Shown here: positions 8,954 to 18,172 of the stretch, piece by piece
Layout: every line of letters begins with the position of its first letter
How positions within the stretch are numbered: position 1 is the first letter of the stretch
Origin: Candidatus Tisiphia endosymbiont of Nedyus quadrimaculatus
GTDB taxonomy: Bacteria; Pseudomonadota; Alphaproteobacteria; Rickettsiales; Rickettsiaceae
Reading direction: 5' to 3'
Length of the DNA stretch: 64,000 bases
Assembly: GCF_964059235.1 (NCBI RefSeq)
Contig: NZ_OZ060452.1
Coordinates: 1,426,001 to 1,490,000, forward strand
Program-made: the position numbers and the translations under genes
The notes under the pieces: generated by a model
Seen by the model: only the letters and a program-made list of their open reading frames with translations
The model's database searches: none
What the model was told of the DNA's origin: nothing

Positions 8954-9667
8954 ATGAATCTACAAGACCCAAATATTTCAAAGAGTCAAGCTACTTTGCC
9001 TAAGGTTATCATATACACTGATGGAGCTTGCTCAGGTAATCCTGGACCAGGTGGCTGGGGGGCATTGTTACAGTTTCATGGAGCTAGTGTAGAGCTAGAC
9101 CCAAATGCTTTGAAGAATTGGTATAGCAAAAAAAAGTTAAACGTGTTAGATATATGTGAGAACTCCACGAAGTTTTGTGATATAGTCAATTCAGGAGAAT
9201 TTGATGCTAGGAACGATGGAGCGAAGCCTATAGATAATAGGCGAGCGACGAGTGACGACGTCACCAAATTCTCATCAATTGACTATAGCTTTTCTTTAAA
9301 GCAGAAGAGCATATTTGGTCATGAACTATATACCACTAATAATCGCATGGAAATGACAGCAGTAATTGAAGCATTAAAAGTTCTTAAAAAATCATGCTAT
9401 GTAGAACTTTACACAGATAGTAAGTATTTACAGCTTGGAATAACACAGTGGATTAACACATGGATAAAAAATAACTGGCATAAAAACAACAATGATCCTG
9501 TCAAGAATGTTGATTTATGGAAAAAATTGTACGAAGAGTTAAGTAAACACTATATTATTTGGAATTGGGTTAAAGGTCACAATAATAATGAAGGTAATGA
9601 AATGGCTGATAGACTAGCTGTGAAAGGAAAAGAAACTGCTATAAAAATACTTAAATGTCATTCATAG
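8954..9667 (+). CDS. rnhA: Ribonuclease HI with an in-frame palindromic-element insertion
   Basis: Degrades the RNA strand of RNA:DNA hybrids. Catalytic signatures are present: YTDGACSGNPGPGGWG (Asp about 23), NNRMEM with the catalytic Glu, YTDSKY with the second Asp, and GHNNNEGNEMAD with the C-terminal Asp. The family is usually about 150-155 aa; this protein is 237 aa. About 73 extra residues sit between the first strand pair (LQFHGAS, about 41) and IFGHELYTTNNRM (about 117). That insert is encoded by a palindromic element (9179-9290) and its flanks, and lies at a surface loop in known RNase HI structures, so activity may be kept. The 3' end overlaps the next gene by 13 bp. Confidence 0.92.
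   Translation: MNLQDPNISKSQATLPKVIIYTDGACSGNPGPGGWGALLQFHGASVELDPNALKNWYSKKKLNVLDICENSTKFCDIVNSGEFDARNDGAKPIDNRRATSDDVTKFSSIDYSFSLKQKSIFGHELYTTNNRMEMTAVIEALKVLKKSCYVELYTDSKYLQLGITQWINTWIKNNWHKNNNDPVKNVDLWKKLYEELSKHYIIWNWVKGHNNNEGNEMADRLAVKGKETAIKILKCHS
9179..9290. repeat. Palindromic element inserted in frame inside rnhA
   Basis: Left arm GATATAGTCAATTCAGGAGA (from 9179) pairs with a right arm ending TCAATTGACTATAG (9276-9289). Between the arms lie AGCGAAGCC and GCGAGCGACGAGTGACGACG. This matches the behaviour of rickettsial palindromic elements, which stay open in the host gene's frame and add residues to the product. Confidence 0.85.
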
Positions 9668-9996
9668 ATAATTTTTTTATACCTATTTTCTCTAAGGAAA
9701 TTGGAAAAGATCAATTTGGTAACAAATATTATCAAAGTAAAAAGCAGAATTATTTAGGTCAAGCTAGAAGACAGGTGGTTTATAAAGGTAAAGTGGAAGC
9801 ATCGAAAGTTCCTCCTATGTGGCATGCTTGGTTACATTATATGACTAATGAAGTGCCAACTAACAATAATAAATTTGACTGGCAACAAAATTATCTCCCT
9901 AATATCACTGGCACTAGCTTATCTCATAACCTAATAAAAAATAGTACAACTGAAGCTAAATATAGTAGCTGGAAACCTTTAGATAAATCAAAATAA
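9655..9996 (+). CDS. NADH:ubiquinone oxidoreductase subunit NDUFA12 family protein
   Basis: The bacterial form of the complex I 17.2-kDa accessory subunit, found in alphaproteobacteria and mitochondria. Diagnostic residues are DQFGNKYY (20-27), the RRQVVYKG segment (39-46) and VPPMWHAWLHY (52-62). It is 113 aa. It overlaps the end of rnhA by 13 bp and shares its final base with the mlaD start (TAATG), so the three are tightly packed. Confidence 0.9.
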   Translation: MSFIDNFFIPIFSKEIGKDQFGNKYYQSKKQNYLGQARRQVVYKGKVEASKVPPMWHAWLHYMTNEVPTNNNKFDWQQNYLPNITGTSLSHNLIKNSTTEAKYSSWKPLDKSK

Positions 9997-10451
9997 TGAA
10001 ACAGAATGTTATAGAAACTTTAGTTGGCTTTATAGTAATACTAGTTGCTTTAGGCTTTTTTGTTTTTGCTTATAAAATTGGTAACTCATCAAAAGTTGAA
10101 TCTGGGTATATACTTAAGGCAAATTTTCAGAATGCAGAAGGGATAGTTCAAGGCAGTAGCGTGATGTTAGCTGGTATAAAAATCGGATCAGTAACCAACA
10201 TAACTCTAGATAAAACTAGCTTTTTTGCCTTATTAACCATTAGCATCAATAATGATATAAAGTTACCTAAAGACACTAGTGTAGCAATAGTCACAAGTGG
10301 AATACTTGGTAGTAGATACATATCCGTAACTCCCGGTTCATCTGAAGAAAATTTGGCTGGAGGTGATCAGATAAAATACACCCAATCAGCAGTTAATATT
10401 GAATCCTTAATAGGTAAATTAATTTATTCCTTTGGTAGTGGTCGTAAGTAA
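9996..10451 (+). CDS. mlaD: Lipid-asymmetry ABC transporter substrate-binding protein MlaD
   Basis: The periplasmic, inner-membrane-anchored subunit of the Mla phospholipid transporter. One N-terminal membrane segment (about 8-26) is followed by a single MCE domain with the typical run FQNAEGIVQGSSVMLAGIKI (43-62), then GSVTNI and the TSGILGSRYISV segment (about 101-112). The length of 151 aa is normal. It is the last gene of the rnhA-NDUFA12-mlaD run. Confidence 0.92.
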   Translation: MKQNVIETLVGFIVILVALGFFVFAYKIGNSSKVESGYILKANFQNAEGIVQGSSVMLAGIKIGSVTNITLDKTSFFALLTISINNDIKLPKDTSVAIVTSGILGSRYISVTPGSSEENLAGGDQIKYTQSAVNIESLIGKLIYSFGSGRK

Positions 10452-10558
10452 TATTTTTGAATTATGACAAATAACCTATTAGTGTAGCTCGAAATTAGTG
10501 TATACTGCAAAAATATTGAGAATTGATGAATTATATTGTCAATGTTTTTGTTATTAAA

Positions 10559-10756
10559 TTAACCTCAAGTATTGATGTAAGACATCGGTTTAATAGCCTA
10601 GGGTGTCATCCCAGCGAAAGCTGGGATCTGAAAAAAGTAGATCGAGGTTGTTGAGCATTTTTAGACCCCGCTACTTTCGCCGGGGTGACATCACCCCTAA
10701 AAGGGATGATTACTTGAGCCTACTATTAATTTATTACATCAATACTTGAGGTTAAA
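10559..10756. repeat. 198-bp palindromic repeat (TTAACCTCA family), full copy
   Basis: The ends TTAACCTCAAGTATTGATGT and its reverse complement are perfect inverted repeats. Inside are GTGTCATCCCAGCGAAAGC and CCCCGCTACTTTCGCCGGGG. It has a full relative at 40053-40250 and a fragment at 1817-1884. It fills most of the 381-bp gap between mlaD and virB8. That gap otherwise holds only the virB8 leader, and I see no lipoprotein gene of virB7 type there. Confidence 0.85.
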
Positions 10757-10832
10757 TTAAGTTATGATCATAATGTTTGAATTAATTTATTCACTAACTT
10801 GTCTTAGGTTTTACAAGTAGTGGGGATGTATA

Positions 10833-11552
10833 ATGTTTAAGTTAGCTAATATATTAAATATACTAAAATCACCTTCTAATGCGGTAGAGGCTCAAAGCGT
10901 TCAGTCTAATAACTTTGTTAAAGTTACTAGGAATTGGTACGAAGAAAGATCTGATAGGTTAATTGTACAACGTAATATCTTGTTGGTATTATCTATATTA
11001 CTAATAATACTTATAATGGCATCTATAGCAGCGGTAACTATAGTAGTAAATTCAAGAGAGTTTAGTCCTTTTGTTATCCAAATTGATGATAGTACGGGGA
11101 TGGCAACGATTGTAAATCCAATATCTTCGGAGATACTAAACGGTGATGAGGCACTTTCAAGGTATTTTATTAAAAAATACCTCATAGCTAGAGAAACATA
11201 TAATCCTGTTGATTTTGATACTGAAGCAAGGAAAAGCGTTAGATTATTATCTTCAAGTTCAGTATATTATAACTATCTCGGATATATACAAAATAAAGAG
11301 GTAAATCCAGTTTTAATGTATGGTCAAAACAACACAACTTTTTTAATAATTAAATCTTGGTCAGGAGTAGAAAAAAATAAATATATGGTTAGGTTCTCTA
11401 TTAATGAAACAGCAGGCAATAAAACGGTTTTCAATAAAATAGCCGTGGTAAGTTACGCATATATTCCAATGGAATTAACAGATGCAGATCGAGATATTAA
11501 CCCAGTAGGTTTTCAAATTAATGATTATAGGGTAGATGATGATAATAGTTAG
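10833..11552 (+). CDS. virB8: Type IV secretion system protein VirB8
   Basis: An inner-membrane assembly factor of the VirB/D4 (rvh) secretion system. The 239-aa protein has a short cytoplasmic N-terminus with the NWYEERSDRLIVQRN segment typical of VirB8, one membrane helix at about 47-70 and a periplasmic NTF2-like domain. Start ATG follows a GGGGATGTATA leader. Its 3' end overlaps the virB9 gene by 17 bp. Rickettsial genomes usually carry two virB8 paralogs; only one is in this window. Confidence 0.92.
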   Translation: MFKLANILNILKSPSNAVEAQSVQSNNFVKVTRNWYEERSDRLIVQRNILLVLSILLIILIMASIAAVTIVVNSREFSPFVIQIDDSTGMATIVNPISSEILNGDEALSRYFIKKYLIARETYNPVDFDTEARKSVRLLSSSSVYYNYLGYIQNKEVNPVLMYGQNNTTFLIIKSWSGVEKNKYMVRFSINETAGNKTVFNKIAVVSYAYIPMELTDADRDINPVGFQINDYRVDDDNS

Positions 11553-11991
11553 ACTTCTTTTCGTAGCGGCAATATTAGTACATTCGGTTATTGCCAACGC
11601 TTGTGCAGGTAATATGCATATAGATAATGATATAGATGATCTAGCCATAACTACTGATAACAGAATTAAAACTTATATACATAATCCTAATGAAGTTTAC
11701 TTATTAGTTCTGCATTTTGGTTTTCAGTCAAGTATAGAATTCGCCAAAAATGAGGAGATCCAAAATATTGTTCTAGGAGAATCCTACGCTTGGAAAATGA
11801 CTCCGTTGGCAAATAGATTATTCATTAAACCATTGGAAAAAAACATTAGAACAAATATGACTATCATAACTAATAAAAGGACTTACCAATTCGATGTTGT
11901 GTCCAAAGAATTAGAAGAAGGACGTGAAAAAGACTTGGTGTATGTAGTTAGGTTCTATTATCCTAAAAAAAGGTTTAGTACTTCACAATAA
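11536..11991 (+). CDS. virB9: Short VirB9-like protein (N-terminal domain only)
   Basis: An outer-membrane-complex component of the type IV system. It has a signal-peptide-like N-terminus (about 1-21, ending VIANA). The domain matches the VirB9 N-terminal beta-sandwich (YLLVLHFGFQSSIEFA, then KPLEKNIRTNMTIITNKRTY). At 151 aa the protein lacks the C-terminal VirB7-binding domain of a full VirB9 (about 250 aa or more). It therefore corresponds to the short second VirB9 of the rickettsial rvh system. It might compete with or replace full VirB9 at some positions, but this is inference. Confidence 0.85.
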   Translation: MMIIVRLLFVAAILVHSVIANACAGNMHIDNDIDDLAITTDNRIKTYIHNPNEVYLLVLHFGFQSSIEFAKNEEIQNIVLGESYAWKMTPLANRLFIKPLEKNIRTNMTIITNKRTYQFDVVSKELEEGREKDLVYVVRFYYPKKRFSTSQ

Positions 11992-11999
11992 TACCCCAG

Positions 12000-12035
12000 T
12001 TCGGGATAAGAATTAGTTAATTCTTATCCCGAATT
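12000..12035. repeat. GGGATAAGAATT palindrome between virB9 and virB10
   Basis: TTCGGGATAAGAATT faces AATTCTTATCCCGAA around a 5-base loop. It lies 8 bp after the virB9 stop. It is the same family as 8875-8946 and 54777-55244. Confidence 0.8.
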
Positions 12036-12051
12036 GGCTTTAATATAAGGA

Positions 12052-12160
12052 AAAATGCATTCTTAAAGTGGCTAACGCGAATGCATTTTAAACCTTTCTA
12101 AAGCTAAAAATATTAATTTAACAATCAGATGCAGAGCCGTCTCAAATCTGATTGTTTCTA
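12052..12160. other. Two further hairpins in the virB9-virB10 gap
   Basis: AAAATGCATTC (12052-12062) pairs with GAATGCATTTT (12079-12089). AACAATCAGAT (from 12120) pairs with ATCTGATTGTTT (ending about 12157). The second hairpin lies inside a 13-bp direct repeat ATATTAATTTAAC (12110-12122 and 12179-12191), as a small insertion with target duplication would. These structures separate virB10-virD4 from virB8-virB9 and could attenuate transcription. Confidence 0.6.
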
Positions 12161-12192
12161 TAATTTCGCGTAATAATGATATTAATTTAACT

Positions 12193-13650
12193 ATGGCAAA
12201 GCAAAATAATACCTCTTCTCAAATCAGTACACAGAGTGCAGAGGAACAAGACATACCAGAAGTTCAAAATGAACTATCAAAAGTTGCCACTAATCCTAAG
12301 CAAAGCATTCTGATTCTACTTGTCATTTCTGCTGTCTTTATATTTATTTTTTTTAAACTTTTTATTACTGATAATAAACCAGCTGAGGTGGTAGCTCCAT
12401 CAGCACCTACTGATATTATTAAACCGACACAAGATAATTCTCAAAATCTACCAGAGATTCCAAAATTACCAGAAGCACCTAAACTCGAAACACCTGTGGA
12501 GCTTCCACCGCCTCCACCACCACCTCCCCCTAAGGTTGCTGATGTACCAAAGCTTCCTTTACCTACTGCTTCAGTAGATAATAATAGTGCTGACAAAGCT
12601 TCTCTTCCTTCCGTTGTATCATCACCCCTTCCTGGAGGAGCTGAAAGTGACGAGGAAAAGAAACGCCGTGAAGCAAAGAGAAAATCTTCTATAGTATTAA
12701 TTGCAGGAGTTCCAGAGAAAAAAACACCAAGTCAAATTGCCGAAGAAGCAAATTTTCAAGATCGTGGAGATATGGCATTTGTTCTTGGTCGTGGTAAGAT
12801 AATTGAAGCGGTACTAGAGACTGCTATTAATAGTGATTTAGGTGGGGAAGTAAGGGCAATAATTAGCAGAGATGTATTTTCTGAAAGGGAGAAGATTATT
12901 TTAGTTCCTAAAGGATCAAAAATTTTTGGTACTTATACAACTGGTATTAATGGAGCGTATGGTCGAATTGCAATAATATGGAATCGTATTGATCTGTCAA
13001 ACGGTTATACCATTACCTTAGATGCTGTAGCTGTTGATAATCTTGGAAGGAAAGGTGAGCAAGGAAGAGTAGATAATAAATATAGAGAACGATTAACCAA
13101 TGCTGTATTATTATCGGCATTTAATATTGGACTTGCCAATGCCCTTGACAAAGTGGTAGCTCCGCCAGTTAATTCACAAGCTGCTGCCGCTAATACTGCT
13201 GCCGCTACTAATATACAAAATTTAGCACAAAGTATTAATAATGGTCCTGGTACTGAGGATGTTAAAATTTCACAGATATGTTCTGCTGTCATGAACGCCA
13301 TTCCCGATAAGACCTCAACAGCCTATACTGCTATGATGCAGGCTTGTAATACTGCACAAAATCCAACTGGATCACAGCCTGGTCAAAGGATTATTGCATT
13401 AATGACTGCAGTAACTAATGCAGCAGCTAGTTTGCTAACTAGCACGGCAACTGCTAGCACTCCAACCCAGGCACAAACAGCTTCAAAACAAGCTTTTACT
13501 GATATCAGTGATACTATGAAAGGTATGATTCAGCAACATGAATTTAACCCAACTATTACCATAGATCAAGGTACGGTAATTAAAATTTATGTCAATAAAG
13601 ATTATAAATTTCCTCAAGCTGTACTAAGAAAATCAAGATTGATAAAATGA
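12193..13650 (+). CDS. virB10: Type IV secretion system protein VirB10
   Basis: Spans both membranes and couples the inner-membrane ATPases to the outer-membrane core. It has a cytoplasmic N-terminus, one membrane helix (about 36-56), then a proline-rich periplasmic stretch (about 65-125, with PPPPPPPPP) and a TrbI/VirB10 beta-barrel domain from about 195 (RGKIIEAVLETAINSDLGGE). An Ala/Thr-rich insertion at about 318-435 looks like the antenna region and is long for the family. It overlaps virB11 by 4 bp (ATGA). Confidence 0.94.
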   Translation: MAKQNNTSSQISTQSAEEQDIPEVQNELSKVATNPKQSILILLVISAVFIFIFFKLFITDNKPAEVVAPSAPTDIIKPTQDNSQNLPEIPKLPEAPKLETPVELPPPPPPPPPKVADVPKLPLPTASVDNNSADKASLPSVVSSPLPGGAESDEEKKRREAKRKSSIVLIAGVPEKKTPSQIAEEANFQDRGDMAFVLGRGKIIEAVLETAINSDLGGEVRAIISRDVFSEREKIILVPKGSKIFGTYTTGINGAYGRIAIIWNRIDLSNGYTITLDAVAVDNLGRKGEQGRVDNKYRERLTNAVLLSAFNIGLANALDKVVAPPVNSQAAAANTAAATNIQNLAQSINNGPGTEDVKISQICSAVMNAIPDKTSTAYTAMMQACNTAQNPTGSQPGQRIIALMTAVTNAAASLLTSTATASTPTQAQTASKQAFTDISDTMKGMIQQHEFNPTITIDQGTVIKIYVNKDYKFPQAVLRKSRLIK

Positions 13651-14639
13651 GTGATAATTTTGCTGCATTAGAGACTTTTCTATTACCATTTAAAGAACTG
13701 TTCGCAGAAGATGGTGTTAATGAGATCATGGTAAATAAACCAGGAGAAGTATGGATTGAGAAGAAAGGAGATCAGTTTTGTAAATTAGTACCTGAACTTG
13801 ATTTTGAACATCTTATATCGCTTGGTAGGCTTGTAGCTCAGTCAACTGATCAGACAATTTCTGAGGAGAAACCTTTACTTTCTGCATCCCTACCAAATGG
13901 CTATCGTATCCAAATAGTGTTTCCTCCTGCTTGTGAACCAGGTCATGTCGGGTATGCTATCAGGAAAGGTAGTGCAATGAATCTTACATTAGATCAATAT
14001 GATAAAATGGGAGCTTTTGATTCAACATCTACTGGAGAATTAATTGACGAGAATGCAAAAATCTTAAACAATTATTTAAAAGAAAATAAAATAAAAGAAT
14101 TTATTCGACATGCTGTAATTTCTAAAAAAAATATTATTATTAGTGGTGGTACATCAACTGGTAAAACAACCTTTACTAACGCTGCTTTAGCAGAAATTCC
14201 AGATAGCGAGCGATTAATTACTGTTGAAGATGCTAGGGAGGTAATCTTAGCAAATCACCCTAATAAATTACATCTCCTCGCTTCAAAAGGGGGGCAAGGT
14301 CGTGCAAAAGTTACTACTCAGGATTTGATTGAGGCGTGTTTACGTCTAAGACCTGACAGAATTATTGTAGGTGAACTTAGAGGAGCTGAAGCATTTAGTT
14401 TCTTACGAGCAATTAATACAGGCCATCCTGGCTCTATATCTACTTTACATGCTGATGCACCAGCAATGGCTATAGAACAACTTAAGCTAATGGTTATGCA
14501 AGCTAGTTTAGGCATGCCACCAGATGAAGTGAAAAAATATATATTAGCGGTAGTCGATATTGTGATACAATTAAAACGTGGTAGTGGTGGGAAGAGATAT
14601 GTCTCAGAAATATATTATAGTAAGAATAGGCAAGACTAA
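13647..14639 (+). CDS. virB11: Type IV secretion ATPase VirB11
   Basis: A hexameric traffic ATPase at the cytoplasmic face of the secretion channel. Walker A is GGTSTGKTTF (about 166-175), an Asp box VEDAREV follows, then the RLRPDRIIVGELRGAEA block (about 232-248) and the His box GHPGSISTLHAD (about 257-268). The 330-aa length is standard. It overlaps virB10 by 4 bp and shares 1 bp with virD4, so the three are one operon. Confidence 0.96.
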   Translation: MSDNFAALETFLLPFKELFAEDGVNEIMVNKPGEVWIEKKGDQFCKLVPELDFEHLISLGRLVAQSTDQTISEEKPLLSASLPNGYRIQIVFPPACEPGHVGYAIRKGSAMNLTLDQYDKMGAFDSTSTGELIDENAKILNNYLKENKIKEFIRHAVISKKNIIISGGTSTGKTTFTNAALAEIPDSERLITVEDAREVILANHPNKLHLLASKGGQGRAKVTTQDLIEACLRLRPDRIIVGELRGAEAFSFLRAINTGHPGSISTLHADAPAMAIEQLKLMVMQASLGMPPDEVKKYILAVVDIVIQLKRGSGGKRYVSEIYYSKNRQD

Positions 14640-16411
14640 TGATGGGATTGGAGAGAATAGTAAACCTTGCCCGTAACCTCTTGGGTCATTTTATAATACA
14701 TCCTTTGGTAGTATTTTGTACGATATGGATTAGTGGAGTACTAGTTGCATTTACTACTAACGAGATTAGAGCTATAAATATTGACTTAACAGCCATAGAT
14801 ATAGCTTATAAGTGGGCTTATTGGCTAGTTAGTGTATGGTCTCAATTAACTTTTCAAGCATATAACTACTTAAAAGTTAAGTTAATATTATCCCTTACTA
14901 TACCGACAATTACAGTTATCATATTTTACTGGAAAAATTTTAAAAGAATAAAGAATTTACAATTTTTTATTCAACCGGAAAAAGTTTATGGTGATGCTAG
15001 TTGGGCTACTGAAGCTGATGTAGATAAAGCTGGTCTACGTTCAAAACATGGTATGTTGCTTGGTACCAATAGCGGAGGATATTTTGTTGCTGATGGATTT
15101 CAGCACGCTTTGCTTTTTGCCCCAACTGGTTCAGGTAAGGGTGTAGGATTTGTAATTCCTAATTTATTATTTTGGGAACACTCTATTATAGTACATGACA
15201 TTAAGCTAGAAAATCATGGTCTTACAAGTGGCTGGCGGCAGAAACAAGGACAACGAGTATTTGTTTGGGAACCTTCCAATCCTGATGGGATAACTCATTG
15301 TTACAATCCTATAGACTGGGTAAGTACCAAACCAGGTCAAATGGTGGATGACGTACAAAAAATCTCAAATCTGATTATGCCTGAAAAAGATTTTTGGAAT
15401 AATGAAGCACGCAGTTTATTTCTTGGTGTGGTACTATACTTAATTGCTGACCCGACAAAAACTAAATCCTTTGGCGAAGTGGTCAGGACAATGCGTAGTG
15501 ATGACGTGGTGTACAACTTGGCAGTAGTTCTAGATACTTTAGGCAAGGTAATACATCCTGTGGCCTATATGAATATTGCTGCATTTCTACAAAAAGCAGA
15601 TAAAGAACGTTCAGGTGTCATCTCTACAATGAACTCTTCTTTAGAATTATGGGCAAACCCGCTAATCGACTCAGCTACTGCATCATCTGACTTTAATATA
15701 CTTGAGTTCAAGAAGATTAAAACAACAGTTTATGTTGGTTTAACTCCAGATAATATACAGCGTTTACAAAAATTGATGCAGGTTTTTTACCAGCAAGCTA
15801 CAGAGTTTTTAAGCCGCAAAATGCCTGATTTAAAAGAAGAACCTTATGGGGTTATGTTCCTGCTTGATGAATTCCCTACTTTAGGCAAAATGGATACATT
15901 TAAGGCTGGTATCGCATTTTTCAGGGGATATAGAGTTCGCCTATTCTTGATTATACAAGATACTCAACAGCTCAAAGGAACTTATGAGGATGCTGGAATG
16001 AACTCGTTCTTGTCAAATGCTACATATCGTATTACTTTTGCAGCTAATAACTATGAAACAGCTAACCTAATATCACAGCTAGTGGGTAATAAAACAGTTG
16101 AACAACGATCTTATAGTAAACCACTATTTTTTGATCTTAATATTTCAACAAGAACGCAGAATGTATCCCAAGTTTCAAGGGCTCTGCTTTTGCCTCAAGA
16201 AGTAATTCAATTACCAAAAGATGAACAAATCGTTTTAATTGAATCTTTTCCACCTATTAAATCTTTAAAAATTAAGTATTATGAGGATAAGTTCTTTACA
16301 AATAGGTTATTACCGCCTACATTTGTTCCAACTCAAAAACCTTATGATCCTAATAAAAATAATGTAGATGAGGAGAAAGAAAATACAGATTCTACTACTA
16401 AAGAAGATTAA
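14639..16411 (+). CDS. virD4: Type IV coupling protein VirD4
   Basis: The ATPase that recruits substrates to the type IV channel. Two N-terminal membrane helices are visible (about 18-38 and 75-100). Walker A is APTGSGKG (about 161-168) and the Walker B region is FLLDEFPTLG (about 409-418). The C-terminus is acidic (NNVDEEKENTDSTTKED), as is common for substrate receptors. It is the last gene of the operon. Confidence 0.96.
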   Translation: MMGLERIVNLARNLLGHFIIHPLVVFCTIWISGVLVAFTTNEIRAINIDLTAIDIAYKWAYWLVSVWSQLTFQAYNYLKVKLILSLTIPTITVIIFYWKNFKRIKNLQFFIQPEKVYGDASWATEADVDKAGLRSKHGMLLGTNSGGYFVADGFQHALLFAPTGSGKGVGFVIPNLLFWEHSIIVHDIKLENHGLTSGWRQKQGQRVFVWEPSNPDGITHCYNPIDWVSTKPGQMVDDVQKISNLIMPEKDFWNNEARSLFLGVVLYLIADPTKTKSFGEVVRTMRSDDVVYNLAVVLDTLGKVIHPVAYMNIAAFLQKADKERSGVISTMNSSLELWANPLIDSATASSDFNILEFKKIKTTVYVGLTPDNIQRLQKLMQVFYQQATEFLSRKMPDLKEEPYGVMFLLDEFPTLGKMDTFKAGIAFFRGYRVRLFLIIQDTQQLKGTYEDAGMNSFLSNATYRITFAANNYETANLISQLVGNKTVEQRSYSKPLFFDLNISTRTQNVSQVSRALLLPQEVIQLPKDEQIVLIESFPPIKSLKIKYYEDKFFTNRLLPPTFVPTQKPYDPNKNNVDEEKENTDSTTKED

Positions 16412-16441
16412 TTTTTTAAGTAAAAAATAAGATAAACCTCT

Positions 16442-17875
16442 ATGCGTTCAGCCATTATTGATATTGGCTATAATGCCATAAGAGCTGTAGTTTATGAATG
16501 TGATAGACTTGGAGCTCCAGAAATTTTCAATGATAAATTTAAAAGTGATGTTATCAATTTACTTAATCTAGATGACCTAGAAGTAAAGCATCAAGCATAT
16601 CTGTCACTACAATATTTTGTACATATTTTTGATAGGTTATCAGTAACAGATGTTAAATGCGTTGCTACTGCTGTACTTAGAGGCCATCCAAGAGCTGAAG
16701 AATTTAGAGAAATAGTTAAAAGAAAATTTAATATTAATATTGAAATTATTTCTGGTGATCGCGAGGCCTATCTTACAGCTGCCGGATTAATTTCTGGTAT
16801 CAATGATGCTTGTGGTATAGCAGCAGACCTAGGTGGAGGCAGTCTTGAGCTTGTCCAAATCAAAGACAGAAAAGTGGGTATCTTAAAGTCTCTACCTTTA
16901 GGCACTAGCCTAATCACTAATAATCATTTTGATGATATTAATATAATTAGCCAAATAATCAACAAAGAATTTGGAGAGGTATACTCAAGTCATTCGGGTA
17001 TACAACAATGTCAACAAGGGTATCATTGTCCAAACTTATACTTAATAGGAGGAGCTTTAAGGCTAATTGGACGTTCTTACATGGAGTTTGTTCATTATCC
17101 TCTTAAGAACTTACATAACCTTGAAATAAATCGTAGAGAATTTGAACTATATCTCGAAAAATTGGCTCATGCTCATAGTATGAGAACACAATATAAATCA
17201 AGAATTCATTCTAACGCAATTTTGGTGGCAAAATCTATGCTAAATGTCTTTTTACCTGAAAAGGTAATAATTTCAAATTATGGTTTAAAAGAAGGTGTTA
17301 GATTTACTTGTCTCCCTAAAGAAGAACAGGAGAAAGATATTATTTATGAAAGAATCAAGACATTAGTAAATTTTGATGAAACTACTTGTAATATCAAAAA
17401 TTATACAGAAGTCATTAAGCCTATCTTAATTCAACCAAATACAACAACAATTAGTATAATTACTTTGGTCATAATGCTTGCACAATATAATAAAAATATA
17501 GATAAAACTCTTCGCTCTAATTTTATTGTTGAATTTATTTTAGCTTCAGATATTCCTTTTAGTCATCGTCAAAGGTTGATGCTTAGTATTGCTCTTGCAC
17601 TTACCTATACAGCAAGAAGTGATACATATATTAATAGATTAGCAAAAAGAATGATTAATTCATACGATTATTGTAACAGCCATATAATAGGTAATTTTAT
17701 AAAAATTGCTAGGGCAATTGATGGCCCAAGATTTCAGTCACCATCTTTTTCTCTTGAGTTAAAAGATAATAGATATATTGAAATTTCTACACTAAATATT
17801 TTACCAAAAGCGATGTTTGAAAAAGTGTGCGAACGTCTGAAAGCTATAGGTTTCGCCCGAAAAAATATTTATTGA
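16442..17875 (+). CDS. Ppx/GppA family phosphatase (exopolyphosphatase-like)
   Basis: Hydrolyses polyphosphate or pppGpp. N-terminal ASKHA motifs are seen (AIIDIGYNAIRAVVYE at 4-19) with the phosphate-binding block AADLGGGSLELVQI (about 127-140). A C-terminal helical HD-like region follows, giving 477 aa. The catalytic segment SGDREAYLTAAG is at about 104-115. It begins 30 bp after virD4 and could be read through from it, a neighbourhood also known in rickettsiae. Whether it acts as Ppx or GppA cannot be told. Confidence 0.88.
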   Translation: MRSAIIDIGYNAIRAVVYECDRLGAPEIFNDKFKSDVINLLNLDDLEVKHQAYLSLQYFVHIFDRLSVTDVKCVATAVLRGHPRAEEFREIVKRKFNINIEIISGDREAYLTAAGLISGINDACGIAADLGGGSLELVQIKDRKVGILKSLPLGTSLITNNHFDDINIISQIINKEFGEVYSSHSGIQQCQQGYHCPNLYLIGGALRLIGRSYMEFVHYPLKNLHNLEINRREFELYLEKLAHAHSMRTQYKSRIHSNAILVAKSMLNVFLPEKVIISNYGLKEGVRFTCLPKEEQEKDIIYERIKTLVNFDETTCNIKNYTEVIKPILIQPNTTTISIITLVIMLAQYNKNIDKTLRSNFIVEFILASDIPFSHRQRLMLSIALALTYTARSDTYINRLAKRMINSYDYCNSHIIGNFIKIARAIDGPRFQSPSFSLELKDNRYIEISTLNILPKAMFEKVCERLKAIGFARKNIY

Positions 17876-17975
17876 AATAAAATGATAACAGCCTTATATT
17901 GCAAGGGTACAAGCTTTTTTAGAGTACGTGAGTCTCTCATTGTCAAAAAACAATTCTTCAAAGCAGAATAGTATA

Positions 17976-18126
17976 TATACTACTCGTAAATGAAGAGTTG
18001 ATAGACGAAGATCAAAATTATGAAGTGCTAGGAGTCGAAGGGTCGAGGTGCTAGGCGTACATTTAGTACGTGAGTACCGAATATCCCTGAAGACGACAAC
18101 GCAATTCTTGATTTTCATCGAGTATA
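17976..18126. repeat. 151-bp palindromic repeat (TATACTACTCG family), copy 1
   Basis: It begins TATACTACTCGTAAATGAAG and ends GATTTTCATCGAGTATA. It is nearly identical along its length to 21624-21774. The centre holds GTACATTTAGTACGTGAG. Just upstream (about 17922-17975) are pieces resembling the element at 52144-52270 (GTACGTGAG and CAAAAAACAATTCTTCAAA), so an older element was interrupted. Together they fill the 297-bp gap before yajC. Confidence 0.88.
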
Positions 18127-18172
18127 CAATAAATAATACAACTACTTTTACATAATACGTCAGGAGATATAT

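Noticed and set aside
10452-10558. A virB7-type lipoprotein gene between mlaD and virB8
   Set aside because: No start codon followed by a lipobox is present; the space is AT-rich sequence and a palindromic repeat.
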